A stretch of 64,000 bases of DNA. Source: Malus domestica (taxonomy: Eukaryota; Streptophyta; Magnoliopsida; Rosales; Rosaceae). The translations under genes and the position numbers were made by a program. The DNA lies in the NCBI RefSeq assembly GCF_042453785.1, contig NC_091661.1, positions 27,395,501 to 27,459,500 of the forward strand. The letters are read 5' to 3'. Below, piece by piece: positions 47,242-59,377 of the stretch; position 1 is the first letter of the stretch, and every line of letters starts with the position of its first letter. The notes beneath the pieces were generated by a model. It ran no database searches, was not told where the DNA came from, and saw nothing but the letters and a program-made list of their open reading frames with translations.

Positions 47242-48857
47242 TCCCTAAAATTGCTTGATTTCTTCTTGGATTGAGAATCCGGACAACACCCGTTTCACCC
47301 AAGTCCTTCTCTTGGACTGGGCTTCAAGGCCATCAGCTTCTCAATGATTCTTTTTTTAGGCTGCTATCAATTGTGTCTTCTCTTGAAGTGGGCATGTGCA
47401 TCAGAGAAAAATTGCTCAACTCCGCTCTGTTCTGAATTAAAAATGCTACTCTTATCACATATTTATACCATCTTTATGTATGAGAGAAAAATTGCTCGAA
47501 CTCTAATCCATTCTGGATTCTAGCAATACTTTCGCTTATTGATGTGTCCATTTTACGGTGGACCAAAGTTGATAGTCACTTAAGCTATTTGTTGAAACTT
47601 GCCATATTATGCTACTAATTCACATTCAATGATGTAACATAAGTGGATGAAATTGATGTTTAATATTTCATTGAAATAGAGTTATGAAATAGATACTTAT
47701 GTGTATAAGACAAGCGTATTGTAATATCACGTCACAATGTGTATGTAGTGCAAAGAAATCAGAAGTATAACTGTGCTTATGGTGCGGTATGTGGATCACT
47801 AGGCCCATTTGGTCCTTGACGAATGCGGCACAGTGAGGACGTCCCCACAGTAACACTTATAGCCAACTAAACCCTAATACGAGCTTTAGCATGTGCAGAT
47901 TTCTGGCGCATGCACTAGCATTGCTCTTTAGATTCCAGACAAATCCAACCTATCGGATAACACATTTTTTCCGACTTTGTCTATATATAAAAATAAAATT
48001 AAAAAAATTATGATAGTCTAAAGTATGAGATATTTCGAACTTTTAACCATCTGATCTTAAATTTTGAGTTTATTTTGACCAAAGATTGAACGAATAAAAA
48101 ACCTGAAGTATTTGATATTCTGAAACATCAAAGAAAATCTCATACTTCCAATCATATATCTAATTTCCTCATTTGAGTTTAACATTTGCTGCAATCCTTT
48201 TTTCCCAGATTCTCCAAACAAAGTTGAATGTGGTCAAATAATTGTACGCGTTACTATAGGCTAAAGATATTTTCTGTGTAGTGCACCCTCAGATTCTCAT
48301 TAGAAACTCGAAAACCATTGATCTGACGTACACGTGTCATGATTAAGACATTCTTTTTGACATGGATCAGGACGAGTTGAATCTTCAACTTCATCAAAAT
48401 GACTCAAACCTTAGAAGGTGGAGGTTGGACAGAGTTAGATGTGGCATGGGAGCCACTACTCCACCATAGATAAGAAGAGAGGCCAAATGTCCCTTTAGCT
48501 TCTCTCAACTTAAAGCAAATTGCAATAATTGCTATCGAGGTTCTAAAAGGTGTTAAACGTTAGTCGGATTGCAGGTAAGGATCTAGCGCTTAGGGGTTTA
48601 GGTGGAGGCCTAGGTGAGCTAGGCATGTCTAGGTTGGCACCTAGACATGTCTATGACTTCTTTCTTAATTTTCAAACGCCTAGAGATTAATCGGGAGTCG
48701 GGATAATGGTCAGCCGCTTAACGCCTAGGCATGGCTTAAGCGGCACTAGACAAAAAATTTTAAAATAGTGGTGTTGTTGGTTTGCATGCTTACGTAACCA
48801 CGTGTCCCCATTTTCAACATAAAAACTGATATACTCATCGAACTTAATATATTCTCT
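47242..48857. other. Intergenic with a CCTAGG-rich repeat
   Basis: No gene is supported. At 48590-48760 there is a degenerate repeat full of CCTAGG/CTAGGC words (GGCCTAGGTGAGCTAGGC, CGCCTAGGCATGGC), a repeat style also hinted at 17.85 kb. The rest is AT-rich and unremarkable. Confidence 0.45.
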
Positions 48858-48865
48858 AATACATA

Positions 48866-49572
48866 CAGTGGTGGATCCAGAATTTCAAGCTTGGGGAGTC
48901 CCAACATAAAAGCTCCAAAAAAAAAAATATTAGACTAATTTGGTTTCATATCACTATTTTCTACTGAATTTGGTTCATTGAATAAATTAAGATTAATCTC
49001 AAAAGTAATAAAAAACCAACAAATTCGCCTCAGCAACATAACTCAATTAGTGACTCTAAAAAGGTAAAATATGTTAATGTAACATATATATTATTAATTG
49101 GAGTTAGGACTAGAGTCTAGGATTAAAAAAACTTATATGAATTTGGAAGAAATAAAATTAGGCAGCTAAAGGCGATGGAATGGCAAATGATGGTGGGGAA
49201 TAGGGTAACTTGGGTTTAAAGTTGGAAGGTCACAACGATTGGCGCTGGGAGTTCTTAAATATAATTTGGGGATACTGGAAAAGACCGGGGTTCTCGAGCT
49301 CTATAGAGAAAACAGAGATATTTTAGTTTTTAAATTTTTTATAACTACCTGGCTAAAAAAAGCTGTCGATTTGGCTAGGTCTTTTAAAACAAAAATTAAA
49401 AACCTCTTATTCTTTGTTATAAGCATTACTGCCTACACACCAATGGAGGCAACAAGCCTCTTCACTGCACCTGCCCAAATTGTTGGAGGATCCTAAAGAT
49501 CGATCACAAGTGTTTCTTCGGACTTCCGAAGGGTCCTGGGATCCCCCGGATCCCTATATGGATCCGCCAATG
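48866..49572. mobile_element. Non-autonomous hAT element
   Basis: Ends CAGTGGTGGATCCAG and, on the other strand, CATTGGCGGATCCAT are imperfect inverted repeats of the common plant CAGTGGCGGATCC type. An exact 8-bp duplication AATACATA flanks the 707-bp element (48858-48865, 49573-49580). No transposase is present. Confidence 0.9.
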
Positions 49573-49580
49573 AATACATA

Positions 49581-50086
49581 TGAGCGTAACATACAATAAT
49601 ACAGATACACTTATGAAAGAATGTACGAACAAGTCAATTTTGTGTGTCGCGGTAGTTTTATTATCTCTACTCTTACATTTTTCTATTTCACGAGAAACCG
49701 AAAGGGTACTCCACTATGATGATCATCACACATGTCTTTCTAACATGATAGTGCATGATCAACTTGAACAACAGCCACCGAAATAATTCTGTCTCCTTGA
49801 ATCAGTTGTAGGGTGATTCATATGCATGTAATAACCAATTGAAATGCGGTGGTGGAATTATAATCTGTCCTTGTAGTGCTTTTTTTATGGATAAAATTAT
49901 CCCATATGCCGACCTTGGAGCCACATAATTGTCCGACTAATTTGAAATCGAGTGTTAATTAATGTCACGGGAGTGCAAGTGCGTGCCACTGTGAACATCA
50001 CATCAAACTCCATTATAAATACCCACTTACCTGCATGCAGAAAAACCCATCTCACATACACCAGCATTCACACAACCTAACCTAAA
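49581..50086 (+). other. Upstream region of the glycine-rich protein gene
   Basis: Contains a TATA box (CATTATAAATACC at about 50010-50022) some 70 bp before the ATG. The open frame at 49580-49786 shows no family signal. Confidence 0.5.
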
Positions 50087-50515
50087 ATGCAGCTCAACTT
50101 TTTTCACTTCACGCTCTTCCTTTTTCTTTTGATCGCTGCAGCTTCTTGCTCTAGGGAAATGTCCTCAAGGAAGAACGAGGAGACCCCAAGTAGCGGTAGC
50201 GGTTCGGCACACGGGCCGAACTGGGGATATAATTGGGGGTGGAGTGCGACCCCGAGTGGGGGATCGGGTTATGGGTCGGGATCCGGGAGGTCACCAACTG
50301 GATTTGGTAGGGGGTATGGTTATGGGTCTGGTTCTGGGGGTGGACATGGCTCTGGGTCAGGCTATGGTTCCGGGGGTGGTGGAGCTCGTGGCGGAGGCTC
50401 TGGGTCTGGGGGTGGCGGAGCTCATGGTGGCAGCTATGGGTCTGGGGGTGGTTATGGAAGTTCGGGCGGTGGTGGTGGAGCTGGTGGCGGTGGAGGGACA
50501 AACAACCACGGCTGA
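50087..50515 (+). CDS. Secreted glycine-rich protein
   Basis: A 142-residue single-exon frame. Residues 1-21 (MQLNFFHFTLFLFLLIAAASC) form a clear signal peptide. A short charged stretch (SREMSSRKNEE) and a WGYNWGW patch follow, then from about residue 55 the chain is nearly all Gly/Ser/Tyr with GYGSGSG- and GGGGA-type repeats, ending GGGGGTNNHG. Such proteins are extracellular or cell-wall glycine-rich proteins; a specific role cannot be read from the sequence. A TATA box lies about 70 bp upstream and the context ACCTAAAATGCAG is suitable. The repeats make length variation between alleles likely. Confidence 0.85.
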   Translation: MQLNFFHFTLFLFLLIAAASCSREMSSRKNEETPSSGSGSAHGPNWGYNWGWSATPSGGSGYGSGSGRSPTGFGRGYGYGSGSGGGHGSGSGYGSGGGGARGGGSGSGGGGAHGGSYGSGGGYGSSGGGGGAGGGGGTNNHG

Positions 50516-51433
50516 TGAGATAATTGGCTGAGAGTTAGGGTTTCATGAACCCCAGGCCAGTTTGAAGTGTGTACTATATGATAAGCATATTATACAACTA
50601 GTTAGATACATGCATGCAAGCTTTTAATAAATTTTACGCGACTTTGACAAATAATAGTAGCATTGCTCGTATATTTATTATTTCGTGTGGTAGTTCATAG
50701 TTTGATGTGTTGCCATCTCTCTCTGGCTTATGTTTTTAATTTAGCAGATAACAACGTGAGTTTGTAAAACGTTTGCTTCACAGCCCTAATCATCGTTCTG
50801 TCTATTTCAATATATTGATATTTCTCTTCTCAATACTGAAAGAACGTTTCGAGTTTGACTCATTTATTTTTCATATACTTCGTGTTAAATCTTCTTTTAC
50901 ATAAACGTAGATGACTTGTATGGGATTGAAGCCTGTTAAGTTAGTTAAAGTCTTAAAGATGGCCCCTGTGTGTCTCATATGTGAAGATGGCTTGATCCTC
51001 TTTTTTTAAGCTTCTATGGATCAAGAACAATGAGCAATTTTATGAGAAATCAAATCATTTTAAAAGAGATTATGTCGTCTTATGTCACAAAAATCTCTGC
51101 ATCTAGTACTCATACAAGTTAACAAGAGCATAAATAATAATAGAAAAATTATAAGCGAAAGAATTATCAAACAGATCCTTAACGAGCATGAATTGGGCAC
51201 CTTGCACAAATTTAGATGAGCATGAATTGGGCTCATGTAAGAAAAGCTTTTTAACTTGTTGCTTCTGCTGACACCATATAGACCATTCAACTATACACAC
51301 CCAAAAACTCCAATGGGGCTTTGAGCCCATATGGCCCAAAACTTCAAAAAACAACCTATGTATGTTGGATTAAACCAAATACAGAAGAAACCCACAAACA
51401 TTGTCCCCAAACTTTTCCAACACCAAAAAGTGC
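50516..51433. other. Between GRP and cyclin 3' ends, nothing recognised
   Basis: The two genes converge here, so 3' UTRs are expected at both sides. A local direct repeat with GAGCATGAATTGGGC occurs twice near 51184 and 51218. Confidence 0.5.
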
Positions 51434-53425
51434 TTAAACTGAAAGCTGCTTTTGATGGGTGGATTCATCTTCATCAAATGAGCAGTGAAGCTTCAAACGT
51501 CTTGCCAAATCCACAGGAGAATCTTCAAATTGCAGAGGATATTGCAGCAGCATTTCTCTCTGAAGGTAAGTGCAGTAGGTGTAATACGTCACCGGCGTCA
51601 CGTTCATTTGGAACCCTAATCCGAACAAGAAGTCCACCTCAAGAAGGTTCATCTCTTGCGTGCTAATCCCTCCAACTCTGGCATAATATGCATTGTTGTA
51701 GTAACTGCAAGAAGCAAATGTAGATAAGATTGATTAGTTATGTTTTCTAAGTTCTAACCAAATATTTTGAATAACTGTAGTGATTAATTAAAGATGCTAT
51801 TTATTGCTGCAGTAATGCTAGGAAGACTCAATTTGAACACTAAATTTTGGAAAGTAAAAAACATGTTAATAGACGTGTTCATTTCTATTGGTGACGTATC
51901 ATTTTGTTTGCAATTTTAATCTCCAAATTTACTCTTCCAAACATTACTCTTATTGCTGTTATATTGGACCACCATATGGGTTTGTATAGGACCAAAGATT
52001 AGCTTATAATTTAAGGAAAATTAATGAAAAAAATTTGAAAACTTTGAGTTTTAACGATAAGGACAAAATAAAGGGTAAAGTGAATAGTATCAGAATTGAC
52101 ATTTGTGTAAAAATATGGTTTTTCGTTCAAGAAAACAGTATCAGAAGCTTTTAGTTAAAGTTTTAAGGCATTATGTATGGCTCTGATGAGAAGCAAAAAC
52201 AGGTGGATTTTGTTAACTTTTGGCAAACTATACAAATATCAACATGGCCTTTGATTGAGATGTCGTTAGCATCGATAATGATGCCAGCGGACGCCTTTTC
52301 TCTTAAGTTTTTGTGATGAGAAATCATGCACACCGTCGGATAATCTTACTAATTCACGTGTAATACTAAAACAACGACGTAACCGAAAATTACAGGCATG
52401 GACAGCAACACCACATAAAAGACGGGAGGCGTTCACATGGCCATTGCTATCCTCCTTTTTGGCGGTGGTTGCTTCCAAACGGCGATGCCATTACTAATTA
52501 TTAACCTAATTTTGTAATTACGTGACAGAATTATGAAGAAGAAGAAGAGAATACAGAACTGTGATCACAAACTTTGGACGTGCAAAATTACCCAATGTTC
52601 CACCAAAATACACTTTAATTTTCTACTTAAAATATTGAGATGCAATCTCCTCAAGAACCATATCCAGAAGAAAAAAAATTATGTAAAAACAGAGAGATCG
52701 TAAGAGTATTAATTCAACAAATTTCGGGTTAAAAAAGCTTGAATCTTGAAACACAAATAACAAAACCCAGTTCAACAAGCAAAGAAATTAGTAAAAACTT
52801 GATTAATTTGAGGTAGATGAACTAGCCCATTAGTTAAGTAAATAAAACCCAGTTCAACAAGTAAACAAATTAGCGTTGCCCGCACAGAGAAAAAAATTAA
52901 ACTTTTGATTTAATTGAGCTAGTTTAATTAACCCATCTGATTAACTAGACAAAACCCAGAATTAGAAATCTGAAAATCTCACCAAAAGGACAATCTTTGA
53001 AAGAATCAGAGCAAAAGAAAACAACCCAAATCAAGAAATCGAAAAAAAAGGGAAAAAGAAAAGAAAGCTTACTTGTCGTCCATGAACTTTGCAGAGACCA
53101 AGACGCTGGTGATGAGCAAGCGGTGAACGCTGAAAGAATCGATGGGCAGCAATGGCTGCATCTGGGTGAAACGGTCGAGATATACGTAGGCGACGACGAA
53201 GCAAGATGGGCTGCAGTCGGCGTACTTGAAGATCCTCTGGAGGTAGCTGTGGATTGAGATGGTGGGAGTGGTCAGGGAGTGGAAGACCGACAGCTTCTGA
53301 GTCGGCTCTAACCGCCGGTTCAGGTCATTGGAGTTGGAAACCCGCTCGAGGATGGAGGACATGAAGGCTATCATCCTTGGCATGGATTCTGGGCTCGTCG
53401 TCGACGTCTCGAGCTGATCAGCCAT
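51434..53425 (-). CDS. CYCU4-like: Cyclin U4/P-type (CYCU/CYCP) cyclin
   Basis: Two minus-strand exons, 53425-53073 and 51704-51434, join within an Asn codon to give 207 residues. Hallmarks of plant U/P-type cyclins are present in order: RVSNSNDLNRR, the motif SVFHSLTTPTISIHSYLQRI, the cyclin-box core FKYADCSPSCFVVAYVYLDR, LLITSVLVSAKFMDD, then in exon 2 YYNNAYYARVGGIS and MNLLEVDFLFGLGFQMNV. These PHO80-like cyclins partner with CDKA-type kinases and are linked to phosphate and cell-cycle control; partner and pathway here are family knowledge. The one-intron structure and length are usual. The 1368-bp intron contains two MITEs. A CT-rich leader precedes the ATG. Confidence 0.93.
51810..51949. 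mobile_element. MITE, family M1 copy 6, in the cyclin intron
   Basis: Best-preserved member: ends CAGTAATGCTAGGAAGACT and, on the other strand, GAGTAATGTTTGGAAGAGT, with an exact 9-bp duplication TTATTGCTG at 51801-51809 and 51950-51958. The 9-bp duplication points to a Mutator-like mover. Confidence 0.85.
52014..52166. mobile_element. MITE, family M2 copy C, in the cyclin intron
   Basis: Carries the M2 core TTTGAGTTTTAACGATAAGG and ends near TTTTAGTTAAAGTTTTAAGG. It lies 64 bp from M1 copy 6 inside the same intron. Confidence 0.75.
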
Positions 53426-54010
53426 GGTTGTGTTTAATTTGCTCTGTTTTTTTTCTGTTGGTTTCTTTTCTTTTCTTTTTTCTGTTGGTTGCTTCGTATA
53501 TATAGGCTTTCCTTTCTGATATTATTTTATTTTTTATTTTGCGCTGTGTTACTTGTACGAAGATTCAAGGAATAAAAAATAAAACCGAATCCTTAAAGAA
53601 AAAGGAAATATGAAACTAAACAAATTTTAAATAGAAAGAAAATACACAAATTTTAAAAAGGAAATATGTTTGTACGAAAATCAAATTTTAGAGAAAATGA
53701 AATTGTTTGCTCACAAAATCATTAATGTACCTAATGATCCTCTTGCAGTATTTTTTTAGAATATCAGGCCGTATTTTCGGTACATTGAAATTTTTTTCCG
53801 TTAAGATAAGTGTAAAACTATATATAATAATCCCTTTATTTCTGAACCAAATCCAAGAAGTAAAGGTGAAGACACAGACCAACTTCCTATGAAATTCCTG
53901 CTGCAATAATTTCAGAATAGGACTTTCTTTTCCACTGTTGGTAATTGGTATGAACTTTTAATCATCACCCACATTGCCAGCTTTCCTTACCAAGCAAACA
54001 ATATATATAC

Positions 54011-54057
<47 letters not shown>

Positions 54058-56617
54058 TTTACAAAATTAATCTTGTCCCCCATAAAATTAAAAGTGTGAT
54101 TTGCAGCAAGTAAAATCCTAGCTAACTTGTTCACCTTTTGGCTATTTGCAACGTATCAGATCGGAGTATCAGACCGTGAGTCGTCTCTCTCTCTCTCCCC
54201 CTCTCTGTGTCTCTGCTGGTTTTTTCTTGCTTGACAGCTTTGTTTCTTGTATGAATTACGGTTCCCTTTTCTAAAAGAATTAAAAATTTAAAACAGCTAT
54301 ATATTTCCTTGGTTGACAGCTTTGTTTCTTGCATTGGCACTTGGCAGTGCACAAAAGTCTCTATGGCCTCTGTATATCATGGCTTGATTCGCGTCGCTGA
54401 AATATAATACCGAATAAGTTTTTAAAAAATGACAGTCATCTGAAGTTATCTGTATATATTGAACTTTAAAAATTCAACCAAAAAAAAAAAAACTTTTAAG
54501 AAAAAATAGTCCTAATATTGTTCACAATCATTAAGCTGGCTATAGGATGGCTGAAATGTTGGTTTTGTTGGTTAGGGTTAATAAATCAGGGTAATAATAA
54601 GTAATAATTAACCGGCAAACCACTGATTATTGCAGCTAATTAATCAGCTTGTTGCTTTCTGTGTAGACCCAGTCCAACCATATGCACGATGGAGCATGAT
54701 CTGATGATTTAGTGATGTGAAATATTAATTTGTTGAATAAAGAAGAAAGTGTAGGTGATATTACAGCAAATATTTTGGTCAAATATGCTCTCGTGCTCGT
54801 AAACATACTGCTGGCACTTGCTTGCTAGCTCACTCATCTGTGTTATCCTATCTGCATTGACCGTGCTCTCACGTTTCCTTATTCTAAATGTTTGATTTTT
54901 ATCTCATCTTTACAGCCGATTATGAGGGTATGCAAATGATGGTGCTACCACACAGAGCTCCAAGTTCGAGAGGAGCCTCCGATTTACGATTTTATTTTAT
55001 CTGTATATAAACTATATACATTTAATGGTGCACTAATTAACCATATTAAGCTCTTAGCGATAGCGCAAGTGTTCTCATACTTCTTATTTCTGTACCTAGC
55101 CAACACACAATGCTTCATTTTATCTATTTTCTTTTGTGCTATATCAATTTATACACAATAAACAAAATATAAAAATATAATAGCAACAAAAAATTTCGAC
55201 CTTATAAGAGCCTCTATTTGAGTCTCGCACAAGGCTCTCAAAATCTCGAGACCGGCCTATGTTTACTTATCTAGAATAGGTATTGGAAGAAACTATTTTA
55301 TTTTTTGATTTTCGATTTTGGTATTGACTATCACGTGCAGAATAAAAACTATATGAGCTTTACGCAATGTTCTATCATTTATTAAATGAAGAATCATGAA
55401 CTAGATTGATTATGAAAGAGAGATTTTCATATAACAGTTTCACCACGGCATTACAAATCACTACTAAAATGTCATGTGGAGAGAGTCTATGCATGACTTT
55501 TTACTAATAGTCCAGAATGCCATAATAACGATGAACCTGTTCTTCGTAAATCCTTCGCATTGGGGACTCATAAATGGGCAAACAGTAGATATACATGGGA
55601 CGCAAGGCAAGCATATGTCCCCTTCAGTCTTCACTTCCCATGTGTTGGTTCTCTTCTCATGTGTGATCCAGGACCAACCACCTAATCCAAATACAAAACA
55701 CACATGACCTAATACCTACTTAACACAAATAATTGAGATTTAACATCTGATTAATTACTGTTCTAGTTAATTAGTTAATTACTGAACTGACACCTATTTC
55801 TCTCTCTAGATTTACAACTTTGCTTCTGTATCCCTGTTTATGGCAAGGGAGTGGAAGTCACGTAGCTTATAATACGACACCGTACTTACACAATTTATAT
55901 ATGCCCTCCCACTCCCTGACTTCCAGCATTTTGGTTTGCTCATGCTCACCTGTAAAGTATATAGGTATATAGTGCATGTTACTACTTACCAATTCTCTCC
56001 GTTTACCCTAAGGAACTTTTATATTCTAGGGTAATTCCTTACCCATATATTCCATGCATAGCCTATCAAAGTGGGGACATCGGTAATGAGCTTTTCGAAC
56101 AAGAAGAACTTGCATAGCCCGCGTTTCTGCAACACTCATCACGCGAGGTCACTTGATGAGTGCAACTCACGTGATGGGTGCTAGAGAGACACCGGGGGTA
56201 TGAAAGCCGTCAAATTCAAGTTTTACTCATTTGCGTAGAAGCTGCATGTATTGGGAAATCGAGCTTAAATTAGTGCGACTCCAGAGAAAAGATTGCATAG
56301 GATTGATTTCTCATAAGAAAAAGAAGCTTACCTGGAACAGGTAAGAGTGCCAATAACATATATTAACAAAACCAATTGCCAGATAGAAAGCTTAACACAA
56401 AAGTGAAGACACCAGCTGTCCACTTCCAAATTTATCCAATAGTAGATGAGGCAACACACGCAAAAGTACAAATTACTTATAGATCCAGGATCACTCATAC
56501 CATACTTTACTCGACAAAGTACGCGGAAGCTAGTTACATGTCAAATATATGGACAAAAGCATCAACCTATGAACAATAACGGGTACGGTTTTGCATTACG
56601 AGACATTACCAAATAGA
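53426..56617. other. Long intergenic stretch, no gene
   Basis: Left part is the cyclin promoter with CT-rich tracts (53437-53500). A (TA)n-rich microsatellite lies at 54001-54056. A CT repeat is at 54184-54210. Frames such as 55474-55707 and 56376-56579 show no family signal. The right edge adjoins the MsrA 3' end. Confidence 0.5.
54001..54056. repeat. (AT)n microsatellite with ATATAC interruptions
   Basis: A 56-bp run of alternating AT with two ATATAC interruptions in its left third. Confidence 0.95.
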
Positions 56618-59377
56618 TTAGCCGTAGCATCGGATGGGATCATTGCATCCTTTCTCAGCAGATTGACTAAAACCAAAACGTCCCCCTTTTGCAAGGTACT
56701 GCTGATGGTACTCCTCCGCTCGGTAGAACTTCTTGGCAGGAAGGATCTCTGTGACAATCTTTCGGTTCACTTTCTTCTGGTGTTGTTCCAGAGATTCTCG
56801 TGCTGCCTTCTCTTGCTCAGGTGTGTAGAAGTATATTCCGGATCTGTATTGTGTCCCGACATCACCCCCCTGCCCATTACAGATGGATAAACTGTTATGG
56901 TTCCCCGAGTCATAAGACAAATATAATTTTTTGTATCACGCTCAAATAAGAATAATCAAATATCACATAGTAGCCACTTAGTACTACAGTCTAGTGGTAT
57001 TCCTCTTCACTTGTAAGTGAAAGGTCTTAGGTTTGATTCTCCCCAAAAGCGAATTTGAACCACATTATTACTAGCCCATTGTGAGGCTAAGCCCAACCCC
57101 TCGCCCTTTAGTGTAGATAATATCGTTTGTTCCAAAAAAAATAAAAATCACATAGTAGAATTTTTATTTATGAGAATAACTAGGACGGATACATGAATAG
57201 AACATAGGCTTAAGGATGTGAAAAAGAGAGACGACAAAAGATATTGACATGCAAAAGACGAATTTTGGGTTAATTAAATAAGAGTTTTATAACATGAAAC
57301 AAGGAATCATAAACAAGCCAAGTCCTGCAAATAATAATGTCCACTCAATCCTAGGTTATACAATGATCTTCAATACTGAAACTGAGCTCTCATTGACCAA
57401 CGCTGCTATATGCAACTCATTGAAGTCCTGTTCAAGAACTTGTTCTGCTAATTTTATCATTCCCTTCTTTGGTAACTTGAACCCTCATGCAAAGTACTGG
57501 AACTGGCCACGTGTTTTGGTAACTTACCATTACAAAGAAATTAGTTACGAGAATTAATAGCAATAGAGCATCTTTTCGTTGGGTGTATTACACTACGAGC
57601 CTAAGGCACTAGGCTGCCCTCTCTATGTGTAATTTATCTCAATATTTTGATAGGGGAAACTGAACTTGGAGACCAACTGGACTACGACTTAAGCCCTTAA
57701 CCACGTCGGACATCCCCTCATACAATGTCATGTACGTTCTTAATAAAATCCAAAATAAACCTATTTACTATTCCTTTGTGTTCCCCAATGCTTTCTTTAA
57801 CAGGAGGACTATACCATTAGCAGAATTCTTGTAAGCAGTTAAAACTTGAAAGATAATAGTTCAGGAGAATTCTATCAACAGGTGAAGATAACCTCATCGA
57901 TTGCCCGAAATGGAAATAGTGCACCCTACTTCCTAATTTCATCCTCTAACAGGCTTCCAATTTAACACCAGTCTATGCCATCTATTCTCAAGAATCTAAA
58001 CGACCTCAAGTAACTGTATGAACTCAAAGCAAAATTCCAGCAATTGAACAGAAACCATACCGAACTGAACATAACATAAACATAAAAAATGTATTTGCTC
58101 ATCTATTTTTTAATAAACATGATTTTTACTCATGCTACTAACTTACCACGAATTCAAAAAGAAAGAAGCCAAATTCCTAAAGTGAATGCTTTTAACAATC
58201 AACAATGGGACATCGACTGAAGTAACTGCAAGAGAGCTTCTTAGACAAAGTTCCTATCATATTCTTCACTACAGTATTCAGAGAGGTAGACATTCTCATG
58301 AGAACATTCACGCCTATTTCACGACAGAAGAATGCCTAAACGTACAGCAGTACTCATAATCGGAGCATCTAGACAGCGATGTTTAAACATTTGAATTCTC
58401 AGTAGTAACTTGCTTAAAAAGATATAGCTTCTCTACTAAGATAACAAGTTAACAACATTTAGCAAATGACCAAATTAGGACTAACTATATCAATACAAGA
58501 AGTTGAATGGTCAATCAAAATCTCCTTTTGTTTGTTCTGCTGATTTGAAATTTTGAATGAGATTGATAAGTAACTTACAGAGAGCCAAACCTCAATTTCT
58601 TCAAAAACCTCAGTAGCACACACAGAGAAAAACAAAACAGATAAATTCAGGAAGCAAAACAAATCAATCACAAACTGACACACAATTTTATTACTTGCGG
58701 AAAAAAAAACCCCCAAAATTTATCAATCAAAGTTTATCCAAAATTCATCAATAAACACAGACGATTATTAACCCCAAGCAATCAAATTTCACACAAACTG
58801 GTCCAACCCATACAAACTATCAAAATTTAGAGCAACCCACCTGGCGATTGAGCGTGGTTGGGTCGTGCCTGGACCAGAAAAGATCGAGCAGGCTCTCAAA
58901 GTTGCACTCTTTAGGGTCGTACTGCACTCTCACGACCTCCGAGTGCTGGGTGGTGCCGGAACACACGTCCTCGTAACTTGGGTTGTGCAGAAACCCCTGG
59001 CTGTACCCAACCTCCGTCTTCGTCACGCCGGGCACTCGCTGAAACGCCAGCTCGACACCCCAGAAGCACCCAGCTCCGAACTGCGCGAACTGCTGACCCG
59101 GAGCCGGAACGTCATCGTCGGGACCCTGGGCGATGGCGGAGGATTCGGAGTTGGGGTCGGCGGTCTTGGGGCCGAACCCGAGCTTGTTGAGGATGTTCAT
59201 TTGGGGGGTGCGGAAGGAGATGGTCCGGTGGGTTTGCGGGAAATTGGAGGCGGGTTTGGGTCGGAGCTTAGAGAGAGAAAGAAAGGGGTTACAGAGAGAG
59301 AATTTGGGGGCTGTTGCCGTGGTGGCGGTGGAGATGAGTGGTGAGGTGGTGGAGATGGCGGCTAAGCTTTTGAGCAT
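56618..59377 (-). CDS. MSRA4-like: Peptide methionine sulfoxide reductase A, plastid type
   Basis: Two minus-strand exons, 59377-58841 and 56869-56618, join in phase 0 to give 262 residues. The enzyme reduces the S-form of methionine sulfoxide in proteins using thioredoxin, repairing oxidative damage. The catalytic motif GAGCFWG places Cys104, with [11 protein letters not shown] behind it, then [20 protein letters not shown] and [15 protein letters not shown] in exon 1; exon 2 starts [13 protein letters not shown] and ends [11 protein letters not shown], with C-terminal cysteines available as resolving residues. The first ~58 residues are rich in Ser, Thr, Pro and Arg, with few acidic residues, a plastid transit-peptide pattern like Arabidopsis MSRA4. 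The 1971-bp intron holds a SINE. Length fits the family. Confidence 0.95.
56974..57146 (+). mobile_element. tRNA-derived SINE in the MsrA intron
   Basis: Contains a box-A-like CAGTCTAGTGGTATTCC, a box-B-like GGTTTGATTCTCCCC and an A-rich end, and is flanked by the exact 12-bp duplication ATCACATAGTAG (56962-56973 and 57147-57158). It is antisense to MsrA. Relics of the same family are at about 19236-19320 and 35028-35112. Confidence 0.88.

Noticed and set aside
49239-49496. 85-residue open frame inside the hAT element
   Set aside because: No transposase similarity; it ends within the element's right terminal region.
51331-51666. 111-residue plus-strand open frame
   Set aside because: It is the reverse shadow of cyclin exon 2.
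58865-59344. 159-residue plus-strand open frame, glycine/arginine-rich
   Set aside because: Reverse shadow of MsrA exon 1 in GC-rich sequence.
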